Shown piece after piece: positions 26,351 through 34,965 of a DNA stretch of 52,802 nt. The translations under genes were made by a program, and so were the position numbers. The stretch covers positions 1-52,802 of the forward strand of contig QJWJ01000124.1 in NCBI GenBank assembly GCA_003235365.1, in the 5' to 3' direction. The DNA is from Deltaproteobacteria bacterium (GTDB taxonomy: Bacteria; Myxococcota_A; Polyangia; Polyangiales; Polyangiaceae). The notes under the pieces were generated by a model. The model worked only from the letters and a program-made list of their open reading frames with translations, ran no database searches and was not told where the DNA came from. Within the stretch, counting starts at the first letter, position 1; each line of letters opens with the position of its first letter.

Positions 26351-27565
26351 AGCACGCAATCGTCCCGACTCGATCGCCGCGGCCACCCGGACCATGGCCG
26401 TGAAAACGAATGCCCCCATGGCCCAAATCCCGACGCTCACGAGGGTTTCCGTCACGGAAGGTCGGTACTCGACGAGATCACCTGCAGGCGTGGGAATGAA
26501 TCCCGGGACGATCAAGCCCATACCCTTCTCGACCCAGATTCCGACGCAACCGGCGATGCACCCGACGCTGAGCAGCACCTTGTTCGCGTAGAACCGCGGT
26601 ACGAGCAGGACCACGAAGCAGAAAACGCCGAGGGCCAACCCGGTCCAAATGTATGGCACGAGCATGGCATGCCCGTGCAACCCGAAGAACAGGTACTCGG
26701 CTGAAGCGAGGTGGGTCGAGTCGGTGTAGAACTCCTTGAAGACCTCACACCCCAGCAGAAAGTAGTTCAGCGGGAACGTGTAGAGGGCGATTTGACGCAA
26801 CAGGCTGAACACCCGCGGCTCGGCGCGCACGACATCGAAACGCGCCAGCAGCGAGAAGACCAAGATCAACAGCACGGGGCCGGCAGCGAATGCGCTCACC
26901 AAGAAGCGTGGGGCGAGAATGGCAGTATTCCAAAATGGCCTCCCTCCGAAGCCGCTGTAAAGAAACGCGGTCACGGTGTGGATGCTGATCGCCCAGAACA
27001 TCGAGATGAAGACGAACGGCAAGTAGTAACGCTTGGTCAGCTCCTTGCCACGGTACCGTTGATACAACTGGTACCCGGGGATGTGCAGGTTCAAGAGCAA
27101 GTAGCCACTGATGACGATCACGTCCCACGCCAAGACGGAATCCGGGAAGTTGAGGCGCAGCAACATGTGCAGCGCACGGTCTGGGCGCCCCAGGTCCACC
27201 GTGATGAACGCGAGGCACATGCAAATGGCCGACACGGCCATCAATTCACCCACCAGAACCACGCGCTTGGTTTCTGCGTGACCGAAGGCATAGCTCGGGA
27301 CGACCAACAGCACGGCCGCCGCCGCCACACCGACGAGATACGTGAAGTTCGCGATGTAGGCCCCCCAACTGACCTGGTCCGACATGTTGGTGACCGCGAG
27401 CCCGATCCGCCATTGATCGACGTATGCGGCAGCGCCGATGAACATCAGCACCGCCAACAGCCCCATCCACGTGTGGTACTCGCGGCTGCCGCGTGCGGCG
27501 AAGCGCAGGATCTCGAACCAGTATGAGCCGTAGCCCTTGTTGTGGTGACTTGCTTCTGCCGACAC
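26342..27565 (-). CDS. NrfD/PsrC-family quinol-side membrane subunit
   Basis: The 407-residue protein has about 10 membrane helices and the NrfD-superfamily features, for example DQVSWGAYIANFTYLVGVAAAA, LGRPDRALHMLLRL and LAWDVIVISGYLLLN. It is the longer form, like DsrP/HmcC, rather than the 8-helix NrfD. Family members exchange electrons between the quinone pool and a periplasmic iron-sulfur partner. The start is 6 nt after the ferredoxin-like gene's stop, so it closes a four-gene operon with two multihaem cytochromes. Confidence 0.88.
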   Translation of the reverse strand: MSAEASHHNKGYGSYWFEILRFAARGSREYHTWMGLLAVLMFIGAAAYVDQWRIGLAVTNMSDQVSWGAYIANFTYLVGVAAAAVLLVVPSYAFGHAETKRVVLVGELMAVSAICMCLAFITVDLGRPDRALHMLLRLNFPDSVLAWDVIVISGYLLLNLHIPGYQLYQRYRGKELTKRYYLPFVFISMFWAISIHTVTAFLYSGFGGRPFWNTAILAPRFLVSAFAAGPVLLILVFSLLARFDVVRAEPRVFSLLRQIALYTFPLNYFLLGCEVFKEFYTDSTHLASAEYLFFGLHGHAMLVPYIWTGLALGVFCFVVLLVPRFYANKVLLSVGCIAGCVGIWVEKGMGLIVPGFIPTPAGDLVEYRPSVTETLVSVGIWAMGAFVFTAMVRVAAAIESGRLRARG

Positions 27566-27571
27566 GTGGCC

Positions 27572-28507
27572 TCAGTCGAAGTAGTAGTAGATGCGTGGGA
27601 TCGTGTTCAGCTCCTCTTTGAGGACGAAGACGCGCTTGTTGCGAATGACCTGCGACACCTCGCTTTGTGGGTCGTTCAGGTCGCCAAACTTGCGAGCACC
27701 GGTGGGGCACGCCTCTTGGCACGCCGGCAGCGCGCCGTTGCGCGTCCGGTGCAAACAGAAGTGGCACTTCTCCACGACGCCCTTCGGACGCACGCGGTTG
27801 CTCAAGTAACCCTGATTGGGGTTGATCTCCTCAGGTGCGATGACGGGCTCCTTGAAGTTGAATCGACGTGACTCGTACGGACAGGCGGCCATGCAGTAGC
27901 GACAACCGATGCACCAGTCGTAGTCGATCACGACGATGCCGTCCGACTCCTTCCACGTGGCCTGAGTCGGACACGCCGAAACGCACGGCGGGTTGTCGCA
28001 TTGGTTGCACTGCATCGGCAGATAGACCTTGCCAGGCTTCGGGACCTCACCCTCGTAGTACAGATCCCCCTTCTCGGGGTTGAGCGTGCCGCGGTCGAGT
28101 TCGATGACCTTGATGTACTGCATCGCCGGATCGCGACTTTGATTGTTCTCGGTCATGCACGCGTGAACGCAAGCGCGATTGCCGTTGCACAAGGAGAGGG
28201 AAATCGCGAACGCGAAGGACACACCTTCGATGGGAGGGGGATCGTCCAGCCGCACTTTCACGCCGTGGTCCTGCAACGTGCGCTTGCGAATGCGCTCGAA
28301 CAACCGGTCCTTCTGCGCCTCATCCAACTCGAGGTAGTGCTTCTGGAAGAACGCCTCCCAACTCGTATCCCCACATCCGGCAGCAACCGCCGTCGCGGCG
28401 GAACCCGACAGCACCTTCAGAAACCGGCGACGCCCGGTCTTCTTGTCGTCGGCGTGCTCCTCAGGGCGCGCGGCAATCCCACCGGGATCGGATTGGCTGT
28501 CATTCAT
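27572..28507 (-). CDS. Tat-exported four-cluster ferredoxin subunit
   Basis: The ATG at 28507 (overlapping the tetrahaem gene by 8 nt) gives 311 residues. The N-terminus has a twin-arginine signal (TGRRRFLKVLSG) with a Cys after AVAAG, so it may also be lipidated. Four cysteine groups follow: CNGNRACVHAC, CNQCDNPPCVSACP, CIGCRYCMAACP and CHFCLHRTRNGALPACQEACP, the four [4Fe-4S] sites of the DsrO/HmcB/NrfC family. It should sit on the periplasmic face and pass electrons between the NrfD-type subunit and the cytochromes. Confidence 0.9.
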   Translation of the reverse strand: MNDSQSDPGGIAARPEEHADDKKTGRRRFLKVLSGSAATAVAAGCGDTSWEAFFQKHYLELDEAQKDRLFERIRKRTLQDHGVKVRLDDPPPIEGVSFAFAISLSLCNGNRACVHACMTENNQSRDPAMQYIKVIELDRGTLNPEKGDLYYEGEVPKPGKVYLPMQCNQCDNPPCVSACPTQATWKESDGIVVIDYDWCIGCRYCMAACPYESRRFNFKEPVIAPEEINPNQGYLSNRVRPKGVVEKCHFCLHRTRNGALPACQEACPTGARKFGDLNDPQSEVSQVIRNKRVFVLKEELNTIPRIYYYFD

Positions 28508-29108
28508 GATTGGCCACCTTTGGAATGCCGAGCTTCGGGCGTGGGGGAGCAGGCAATGCCAGAACTGGCTCCAACCGCGGGCTGTGTGGGTCGTGGCAGT
28601 TCGTGCACGTGTAGCGGTAGCGGGTCTGGTTCCAGCTGCCGACGGCCTTACCATGAGCACCGGTGAGCCAGTCTTCGGCCTGGCGCGAATGACACTGCCC
28701 GCACGCCCGATCCACACGGTTGAGCGGAACGGTCGTACCGTCGAGCAGCCGCAGCTGATCCACTTGGCTCGGGTTGTGACAGTGCCTGCACTGTTCCGCG
28801 CCAGCAAAGTGCTTGGGGGAAATGTCGAGATGTCGCTTCACTTGTTTCGCTGCGGCGGTCGGCGACGCAATGTTTGCGTGGCAACTATCGCAAGGGTATT
28901 GCGCGAGACGCGCGCGCTGATCATCGACGACGACGCGCGGCGGCGCGGTGGACGCGGGAGGCACCGCCGCTCGGCGAGGAGTGCGTTCGTTGCAACTCGC
29001 CACACCCAGCAGCGTCAGCAGCACGGCGATCCACGAAAGACCCCTGGGCCCGTACGCACGACACCGTCGCAAGCAACTTGGCATGAACCACACCCGCCGT
29101 CGCCTCAT
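28500..29108 (-). CDS. Tetrahaem c-type cytochrome lipoprotein
   Basis: The ATG overlaps the stop of the octahaem gene (ATGA, 29105-29108). The 202-residue product has a lipobox (GVASC, Cys 39) and four CXXCH sites at residues 73 (CDSCH), 107 (CRHCH), 136 (CGQCH) and 168 (CTNCH). It is expected to be a periplasmic, membrane-tethered electron carrier between the iron-sulfur subunit and the octahaem cytochrome. Additional histidines (HLDISPKHF, GAHGKAVG) could be distal haem ligands. Confidence 0.87.
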   Translation of the reverse strand: MRRRRVWFMPSCLRRCRAYGPRGLSWIAVLLTLLGVASCNERTPRRAAVPPASTAPPRVVVDDQRARLAQYPCDSCHANIASPTAAAKQVKRHLDISPKHFAGAEQCRHCHNPSQVDQLRLLDGTTVPLNRVDRACGQCHSRQAEDWLTGAHGKAVGSWNQTRYRYTCTNCHDPHSPRLEPVLALPAPPRPKLGIPKVANHE

Positions 29109-30682
29109 TGCGCGTAGCGCTTCTTGAATTCATCGGCCCGTTTTGCACGCTCCGCTCGCTCTTCCGGACTCATCTTGTCGAGGTACCAGCGGTGCTCTTC
29201 CCCGTTGAGGATCTCGTCGAGGGCCGCTGCCAACGCTTCGGCCGCCTTGACCTTTTCGGGATCCCCGGACGCCTTACCGTCGTCGATGAGCTCTTCCAGC
29301 TCGGGCACGAATTCGGTGTACCAGTGCTTGGCAATCTCGTAGGTGCCGTGCCAGTGCGTGTAGTCGGGACCCTGCATCGATGCAGCGTGCCGCGCTCGGC
29401 GCCCCTCGTGGTGCCACAGTTCGAACCAAATGAAGTCGAGCTTGTTCGAGAAGTTGGCAGGCTTGAGCAAGGGCTTGGCCAGGGCGATCAGCTTCAAGCC
29501 CGGGTCTGCGTATTTCTTGTGGTACTCCTCAATCAGCGCATCGTACTGGAGATAGAAGTTCTCCGTGTAGGTTGCGCTGTGGCACGAGATGCAGACATCC
29601 GTCATGCGCTTGCGCCGCTCTTCCCACTTCAGCGAGGCCCCCGGCAACCCCATCTTCGCGTCGCTCACTTCTGGACGGACGGACTTTGCGGGGCGGTTGT
29701 TCCAGGAGATGCGTTCGCCCACGTCGTGGGTGACACCCTGGCGCGCGGTCGCCGACATGTGACAGGTCGCACAGGTCGGTGCCGCGTTGTAGTCCTGACC
29801 CACGACCCACTTGTCGTTGTCCAGGTTCATCTCATCCTTGTTGGCGTGGAACGCGATGCCGTGCTTTGACTCTTCGTAGATCTCCATCTGCGGATGGTCT
29901 GGCCCCATGTGGCACTTGCCGCAGTTTTCCGGATTGCGCGCCTGCTCGACACTGAACTTGTGCCGACTGTGGCACGCCGCGCACGACCCACGTGAACCGT
30001 CGGGATTCAAACGACCGATACCCGTATTGGGCCAAGTGGCGGGGTCGAGCTTGCCCTCTGCAAGCACCTTCACTTCCGAGCCGTGGCACTGCCAACAGCC
30101 GTTCACCGCCGCTGCGGAGACACCATTGGGAAAGGCTTCTGTCTTGAAGTGCAATGAGCCTTCGACCACTTCGGCGAGTACGTTGTCGAGCGAACCGAGG
30201 ATTTTTGCCGCCTGAGCGTGGTGGCTGGAAGCGAACTCCTTCACTTCACGTTCGTGGCAACGCCCACAGTCTTTCGGCGACACGATCACGCTGATGCGCT
30301 GGTTGTAGTGCATGAACGAGTCAGACTCGTTGGGGTGCGCTTGATGACACTCGTAGCAGCCCACGTTCGCCCGAAAGTGCCGGGAAGCCCCCCACTGCTG
30401 AACGACGGCATGGCTCGTGTTTTGATGGCACGCCACGCACATCTGAGACTGTTCGCTGAGCTCGGGAAGATTGGATGCCTTCCACAATGCGGCGGATTGC
30501 TCTTGCAGCTGCGGAGGCGCCGGATTGCTCGCCGCCTCCGGCGTCTCCACCCGAGGCGGAGGCGCGGCAGAGCCGGATCCGTGGGAATCGTTACTTCTGG
30601 ACGTGCTGCAAGCCGCGATGAGAATCGCGCCAGTCAGCGACGCCAAGAGCAGGATAACCGAGACATTTCTATCGATGCGCAT
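29105..30682 (-). CDS. Octahaem HAO-like cytochrome lipoprotein
   Basis: The 525-residue protein has a lipobox (LIAAC, Cys 25) and eight CXXCH sites at residues 82, 109, 139, 196, 234, 254, 304 and 364. That count, the spacing and motifs such as SVIVSPKDCGRCHEREVKEFASSHHA match the hydroxylamine oxidoreductase-like octahaem family. Octahaem nitrite reductases of the ONR type carry a CXXCK active haem, but none of the eight sites here does. Family members oxidise hydroxylamine or hydrazine or, when the cross-linking Tyr is lost, reduce nitrite. A region after the last haem contains GPDYTHWHG (Tyr 441), a candidate for the cross-link Tyr that needs alignment. It heads an operon with tetrahaem, ferredoxin and NrfD subunits. 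Confidence 0.85.
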   Translation of the reverse strand: MRIDRNVSVILLLASLTGAILIAACSTSRSNDSHGSGSAAPPPRVETPEAASNPAPPQLQEQSAALWKASNLPELSEQSQMCVACHQNTSHAVVQQWGASRHFRANVGCYECHQAHPNESDSFMHYNQRISVIVSPKDCGRCHEREVKEFASSHHAQAAKILGSLDNVLAEVVEGSLHFKTEAFPNGVSAAAVNGCWQCHGSEVKVLAEGKLDPATWPNTGIGRLNPDGSRGSCAACHSRHKFSVEQARNPENCGKCHMGPDHPQMEIYEESKHGIAFHANKDEMNLDNDKWVVGQDYNAAPTCATCHMSATARQGVTHDVGERISWNNRPAKSVRPEVSDAKMGLPGASLKWEERRKRMTDVCISCHSATYTENFYLQYDALIEEYHKKYADPGLKLIALAKPLLKPANFSNKLDFIWFELWHHEGRRARHAASMQGPDYTHWHGTYEIAKHWYTEFVPELEELIDDGKASGDPEKVKAAEALAAALDEILNGEEHRWYLDKMSPEERAERAKRADEFKKRYAQ

Positions 30683-30957
30683 GAGTGCGTCCCGTCTCTC
30701 ATGATCCGGGCGGATCTTGCACGCGAAAGATTTTCAAAAGGCGCGCAGACTCCGCGTCTTTCGGAGGGTTCACGATCCGACGTTTCCATTTGGATTGACA
30801 TCGCGTGACGACCCAGCAACCCCGCGTCTAATCCGTCACGGCAAAGCGACCGGACAATCCACCGATCAGCTACCGCGATCAGTGCACACGCACCATGTGC
30901 GCCCCCAGAGTCCACTGGCTCACTCTGTAAACCGATCGGGTGCCTGCGGTGCAAGCA

Positions 30958-31995
30958 TCAACAACCGCTGCCGTTTCGTGCGTCGCGTCGAAATTCGCCT
31001 GGCGACATACCCGCGACTTTCTTGAAAGCTCGGCTGAACGCCGCTTCCGAACCATAACCGACGTCCAGCGCGATGGCGCCGACCTTCGCATCCGTGTCAG
31101 CGAGGCGACGCGCCGCCAATTGAACACGCCAATGAGCAAGGTAGGTCATCGGTGCTTGACCAATCAACGTGCTGAAGCGTTCGGCGAGAACGGTGCGCGA
31201 GCTTCCCGCGCGCATGGCAAGTTCGTCCAAGCTCCACGAGTGCTGCGGTTGCGCGTGCAAGCACGCAAGTGCTTGCCCTACGACGGGGTCATGCAAGCCG
31301 CGCAACCACCCGTTCTGCTCTTGCGGCAGGCCGTCGATGTAGCGACGCACCACTTCGACGAACAACAGCTCGCTGAGACGCAGGCGCACTGCGTCGCTAC
31401 CCGACCGTGGGGCGCGCGCTTCTTCGAGCGTCAGTTCGACGAGCCGCCGCAGCAGATCGCCTGGCACCCGTGGTTGTTGTACCCGCACGAGCGACGGCAA
31501 CTGCGCCAGCAGCGGATTGAAGGGACTGGCATCGCACCCCAAGAAACCACAAAGGAACTTGGCGGGAGGTTCCTCGCCACCGCCTTCAGGCACGATGAAC
31601 GGCAACTGACCGCTTGCCATCTGGCGGAAGAACTCGAGCATCTGCTCGCGGTCGAACTCGGGTGGTACTTCCGGCTCACTTTGCATCACGTAGGCATCGC
31701 CGTGGGGGAACACGATGATGTCTCCCTGTTCGAACTCGACGCTGATGTCCGTTCCGGGTACGCATGCCCGCCCTCTGCCCTCCACGACGACGTGGTAGGA
31801 GATGATGTGACGCGGTCGTTGGAAGAGATGTGCCGCAAACGCCTTGGCGTCGGGAACGTCGACGCACCACGGTGACGTCGCATCGACCAAGAAGAACAGC
31901 GCGCCGCTGAGGCTGACGGTCTGCAGGACGTCGGAGAGCGGATCGACGGACGCCGGGGCAGCGTTTCCGGACGATGAGTCATGGTCTGCAACCAT
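30958..31995 (-). CDS. AraC-family regulator with cupin sensor domain
   Basis: The 345-residue protein has an N-terminal cupin-type domain (residues about 20-200; GALFFLVDATSPWCV, VVVEGRGRACVPG, VEFEQGDIIVFPHGDAYVM), as in AraC_binding_6 proteins. Its C-terminal double helix-turn-helix carries SLDELAMRAGSSRTVLAERFS and VGAIALDVGYGSEAAFSRAFKKVAGMSPGEFRR. The second motif is the standard AraC signature. It is divergent from a DUF1330 gene, and the gap carries two pairs of direct repeats that are the best candidate operator. Its position between two operons leaves other targets possible. Confidence 0.92.
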   Translation of the reverse strand: MVADHDSSSGNAAPASVDPLSDVLQTVSLSGALFFLVDATSPWCVDVPDAKAFAAHLFQRPRHIISYHVVVEGRGRACVPGTDISVEFEQGDIIVFPHGDAYVMQSEPEVPPEFDREQMLEFFRQMASGQLPFIVPEGGGEEPPAKFLCGFLGCDASPFNPLLAQLPSLVRVQQPRVPGDLLRRLVELTLEEARAPRSGSDAVRLRLSELLFVEVVRRYIDGLPQEQNGWLRGLHDPVVGQALACLHAQPQHSWSLDELAMRAGSSRTVLAERFSTLIGQAPMTYLAHWRVQLAARRLADTDAKVGAIALDVGYGSEAAFSRAFKKVAGMSPGEFRRDARNGSGC

Positions 31996-32008
31996 CTCCC
32001 GAAGCTAC

Positions 32009-32076
32009 GTTCCATGAATCGAAATCACCAGCACCCGGCGCGCTGTTCAGGCGCGAAATCACCGTTCCGCGAATCG
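32009..32076. promoter_or_regulatory. Paired direct repeats between AraC and DUF1330 genes
   Basis: GTTCCATGAATCG (32009-32021) and GTTCCGCGAATCG (32064-32076) match at 11 of 13 positions, and CGAAATCACC occurs exactly at 32020-32029 and 32054-32063. The two half-elements appear in opposite order in the two copies. They lie just upstream of the AraC start (31995) and about 60-125 nt before the DUF1330 start, as expected for an autoregulating AraC protein. Confidence 0.5.
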
Positions 32077-32134
32077 GTCGTGGAGCGCAGCCCTCGGGGT
32101 TGGGTTTTCCCCTCACAATAGCCGGAGGCCAGCC

Positions 32135-32443
32135 ATGTCAGCGTATTTCCTCTTCGACGTCCGCGAAATCAGGGATCCCAACAAGACGAAAGACTACCAG
32201 GACCAGGTCTTCGCAACTGTCGCCGAGTACGACGGTCGTTATCTGAGCCTGGGCAAACCGGTGGACGTGCTCGAAGGCGACTGGCGCCCGGGCATCGCCG
32301 TGATCATCGAGTTCCCCAATCTGGAACGCGCCCGGCAGTGGTATGAATCCGAGCTGTACCGTCCCATACGACAGCTGCGCCTCGACGCGACGGATAGTTG
32401 CGGCGTCCTCCTCGATGGGTTCAACGCCTCAGCGAAGGGCTGA
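32135..32443 (+). CDS. DUF1330 small protein
   Basis: The ATG follows CCGGAGGCCAGCC, a good ribosome site. The 102-residue protein has the ferredoxin-like DUF1330 pattern: YFLFDVREIRDPNKTKDYQDQV, then VVIIEFPNLERARQWYESELYRPI and a short tail. The family is of unknown function, probably dimeric and related to small monooxygenase-like folds. It is divergent from the AraC gene and is the most likely target of that regulator. Confidence 0.88.
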   Translation: MSAYFLFDVREIRDPNKTKDYQDQVFATVAEYDGRYLSLGKPVDVLEGDWRPGIAVIIEFPNLERARQWYESELYRPIRQLRLDATDSCGVLLDGFNASAKG

Positions 32444-32518
32444 GTCTCGAAGCGCCACGCAGGATCAACGCTGCACGACGTCACAACCCCGCGTGCAACC
32501 GATCCGCAAGCCACGTCC

Positions 32519-32953
32519 TCAAGTCACGGTGTGGCGCAGCAGCCACAAGCACTGTCGTGTTGCAGCCATGCTCCCGGCGTTGGCCCCATCGACGTTCGTC
32601 AGATGGGGGTCGGCGCCGAGTTCGAGCAGCGTCTCGAGCACGTCGTGCTTCCCCGCAGACGCCGCGTACATCAGTACCGTCGCACCGGTGACGTTCATGT
32701 TGTCCAGCGGGGCCCCCGCAGCAACCAGCTTGTGCACCGTTGGCAGGTTTCCTCCCACGCAAGCGAGCCACAGCGCGTTGTTGCCATCGGCGTTTCGCCA
32801 CGCGACGTCACACCCCGCAGCGAGTAGAACGTCGATCACGTCGTCCTTGCCGAGCAACGCGGCGCGCATCAACGGCGACATGCCGCTGTGGTCACACCCA
32901 TCGATGCCGGCAAAACCGTACTGGGAGAGAAAGCTGCTGAGCACCTGGTCCAT
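32519..32953 (-). CDS. Ankyrin-repeat protein
   Basis: The 144-residue protein contains about three ankyrin repeats: GMSPLMRAALLGKDDVIDVLLAAGCDV, GNNALWLACVGGNLPTVHKLVAAGA and GATVLMYAASAGKHDVLETLLELGADP. There is no signal peptide. Ankyrin repeats bind proteins. It starts 5 nt after the SagB-type nitroreductase stop, so the two are very likely co-translated and may form a complex. Confidence 0.9.
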   Translation of the reverse strand: MDQVLSSFLSQYGFAGIDGCDHSGMSPLMRAALLGKDDVIDVLLAAGCDVAWRNADGNNALWLACVGGNLPTVHKLVAAGAPLDNMNVTGATVLMYAASAGKHDVLETLLELGADPHLTNVDGANAGSMAATRQCLWLLRHTVT

Positions 32954-32958
32954 GACGA

Positions 32959-34731
32959 TTACGCCGGCGAGTGGGTCGAGGAGACAGGATATGCCTCACT
33001 GGTTTCGATACGCGGATCGTGCAGCGGACTGCCCACACAGAAGTGATAGATCGTGCGCAGCGGCGTCGAAGACAACCCGAGTGCCTCCGCAACGGCTTCG
33101 TCGAAGAAACAACCGATCGCGGTACCGCGTTGGCCTTCGACTTCCGCCGCCAAATACAACGAGTGGCCGACGCGCCCCGCGGCGCGCAAGCCATGTCGGT
33201 ACGCGTCGGGCCGAACGTCGAACAGTCCGCGATCGACGATCATGCCCAACGCGAACGCACCGCTGCCCGCCAGCTCCTGATGACAGTGGAGGACCCGTGC
33301 CTGAGCCGACAGTTGGTTGCTCACCATGGGCGCTAACAAGTCGAGCTCGAACCGCTCCGCGACGTTCACCGGTCGCGATTGGCCCCCCCGGCTCAGCGCG
33401 TCTCGCGCGACGCTGGACCCCCCGCGCGGGCCAGCCCAGTACAACCCCGGCTCCAGCGCCTCGACCCGATGCACCCACAGCGCCAGTTCGAACCCCAACG
33501 GATGATCGTTGCCAAAGGCGCTGGGCTGCAACGCGGCACCAACGATGCGGACGAAGCTCTCGAACGGCAGCAGCGCCGTTCTGTCGAAGCGTTGTGCGCT
33601 TCGGCGCGACAGGATCACGTCGGCCGCGCGCGCATCGGGCGATACCCCAACGTTCAGATTGCTCAGCACCTCGGGGCGTCGCGCTGGCGCCGGTTGAGAA
33701 GCAACCGGGACGGGGAGTGGTGCACTCGGCGACGCCCAGCGCGTCGCGGCCAGCACTCGATCGATGATCGGCCAGGAGTACATCGGATGGGGATCGATCT
33801 GCGACGCTTGACCGAAGAACTCGAAACGTTCAGAAACGGCCAACAACTGACGAACATCACAGCGCGCCAGTTCACGACCCGCCGAGTCTTCGTGGATAGA
33901 TGACACACCACCGACGTCGAGCTCGTACAGTGTTTCGGCTTCCTCGTGTTCACTGCTACCGCGACGCGATGGCGGAAAATCGCGCTCGCGGTCCAAGCCG
34001 AGCAACCCCTGCAGCGTCTGCCAACCCACGTTCTGCTCGCGCAACGACCAATTCAAAGCCGCTGCGGCGACGTCGAGCGCGGCGAGCGCGTGACCGACGT
34101 CCAGCTGACAGTAACGAAACGCGCGCTCTCCGTACTTCCACGTCTCACGCCATGGCACGGTGGACAGCGCAATCCACACCCGCGGCCCGAGCCGCTGTTC
34201 GCTCGATACCGGCCCCCAGCGCGCACGTCGCGCGAGTCGGTGTCGTTCAGACTCGTAGTGGTAGACCCCAGATTGCAGACCGAAGGCCTCATGGACCAAC
34301 ACATACGCCTCTACCGGGTGCAAGTTACCACTCGACGGGTTGGCTCGCACCGCCCAGCGATCGGGCCCGAGGGACTTCCATGCGGTGATCCCCAGTGACA
34401 GCTCGAGCAGCACGCCCAGACTGAGCAACGACGCTGGCGCCGGCCCCTCACAACCAGCGGAACTCGAGCCCGCACCGTCGTGAGGCGTTGCCTTGGACAA
34501 TTGCGCGAGCGGTCGCGCCAGCAGTGGGCGTATCATCCCATCGCCGCCCAGCGCGTCGGCGACGTGGGGCAGCTCGATGGTCTGGGCGCTTTCGTAGTGC
34601 CGAAAAGGATTCGGCTGGGCATCCCAATCCAGGGTTTGCGGGCCCGCGGCGTAGCGATGCAACGCGTGCACGGTCCGAGCGTGGTACTCAGCCGCAAACG
34701 ACTGCCGTCCAGCATCCTGTCGTGCGTTCAC
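32959..34731 (-). CDS. Twin-domain SagB/ThcOx-type nitroreductase
   Basis: The GTG at 34731 is my choice; an in-frame ATG at 34953 would add a Pro/Arg-rich leader. The 590-residue product contains two nitroreductase-fold halves. The first (about 90-290) has RANPSSGNLHPVEAYVLVHEA and GVYHYESERHRL. The second (about 370-590) has LSRRSAQRFDRTALLPFESFVRIVGAAL and GLYWAGPRG. SagB/ThcOx proteins use FMN to dehydrogenate azolines in peptides, but no YcaO cyclase or precursor peptide is nearby, so a stand-alone oxidoreductase is more likely. It follows the second pigment operon on the same strand, 234 nt after its last gene. Confidence 0.72.
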   Translation of the reverse strand: MNARQDAGRQSFAAEYHARTVHALHRYAAGPQTLDWDAQPNPFRHYESAQTIELPHVADALGGDGMIRPLLARPLAQLSKATPHDGAGSSSAGCEGPAPASLLSLGVLLELSLGITAWKSLGPDRWAVRANPSSGNLHPVEAYVLVHEAFGLQSGVYHYESERHRLARRARWGPVSSEQRLGPRVWIALSTVPWRETWKYGERAFRYCQLDVGHALAALDVAAAALNWSLREQNVGWQTLQGLLGLDRERDFPPSRRGSSEHEEAETLYELDVGGVSSIHEDSAGRELARCDVRQLLAVSERFEFFGQASQIDPHPMYSWPIIDRVLAATRWASPSAPLPVPVASQPAPARRPEVLSNLNVGVSPDARAADVILSRRSAQRFDRTALLPFESFVRIVGAALQPSAFGNDHPLGFELALWVHRVEALEPGLYWAGPRGGSSVARDALSRGGQSRPVNVAERFELDLLAPMVSNQLSAQARVLHCHQELAGSGAFALGMIVDRGLFDVRPDAYRHGLRAAGRVGHSLYLAAEVEGQRGTAIGCFFDEAVAEALGLSSTPLRTIYHFCVGSPLHDPRIETSEAYPVSSTHSPA

Positions 34732-34965
34732 GCCGCCGACCGGCCCAGGCACGACGGGGGCTGTATTCGACTCAGACAGATGGATGCTCCGTTGCACAGC
34801 GCGACAGGTCAACGGTGACAGCAGTTGGCGTCGCCACGCACCTTTCCCCGGGTGCAAGGGCCGAGCCAACCGATACAGTGGCTTTTTGCTTCCGCCCGCG
34901 CCGCTTGTCGGGTTTGCGACACCGCCAATGGGCGGTTCACGACCCGAACCCAATCGCAGGCCGGC

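Noticed and set aside
30804..30840. CGTGACG/CGTCACG inverted repeat between AraC and HAO-like genes
   Set aside because: Only 7 bp with a 23-nt loop and no other support; could be chance.
19641..34965. The whole interrupting block as a mobile island
   Set aside because: No integrase, transposase, tRNA or flanking direct repeat was seen, so an insertion event cannot be claimed from the sequence alone.
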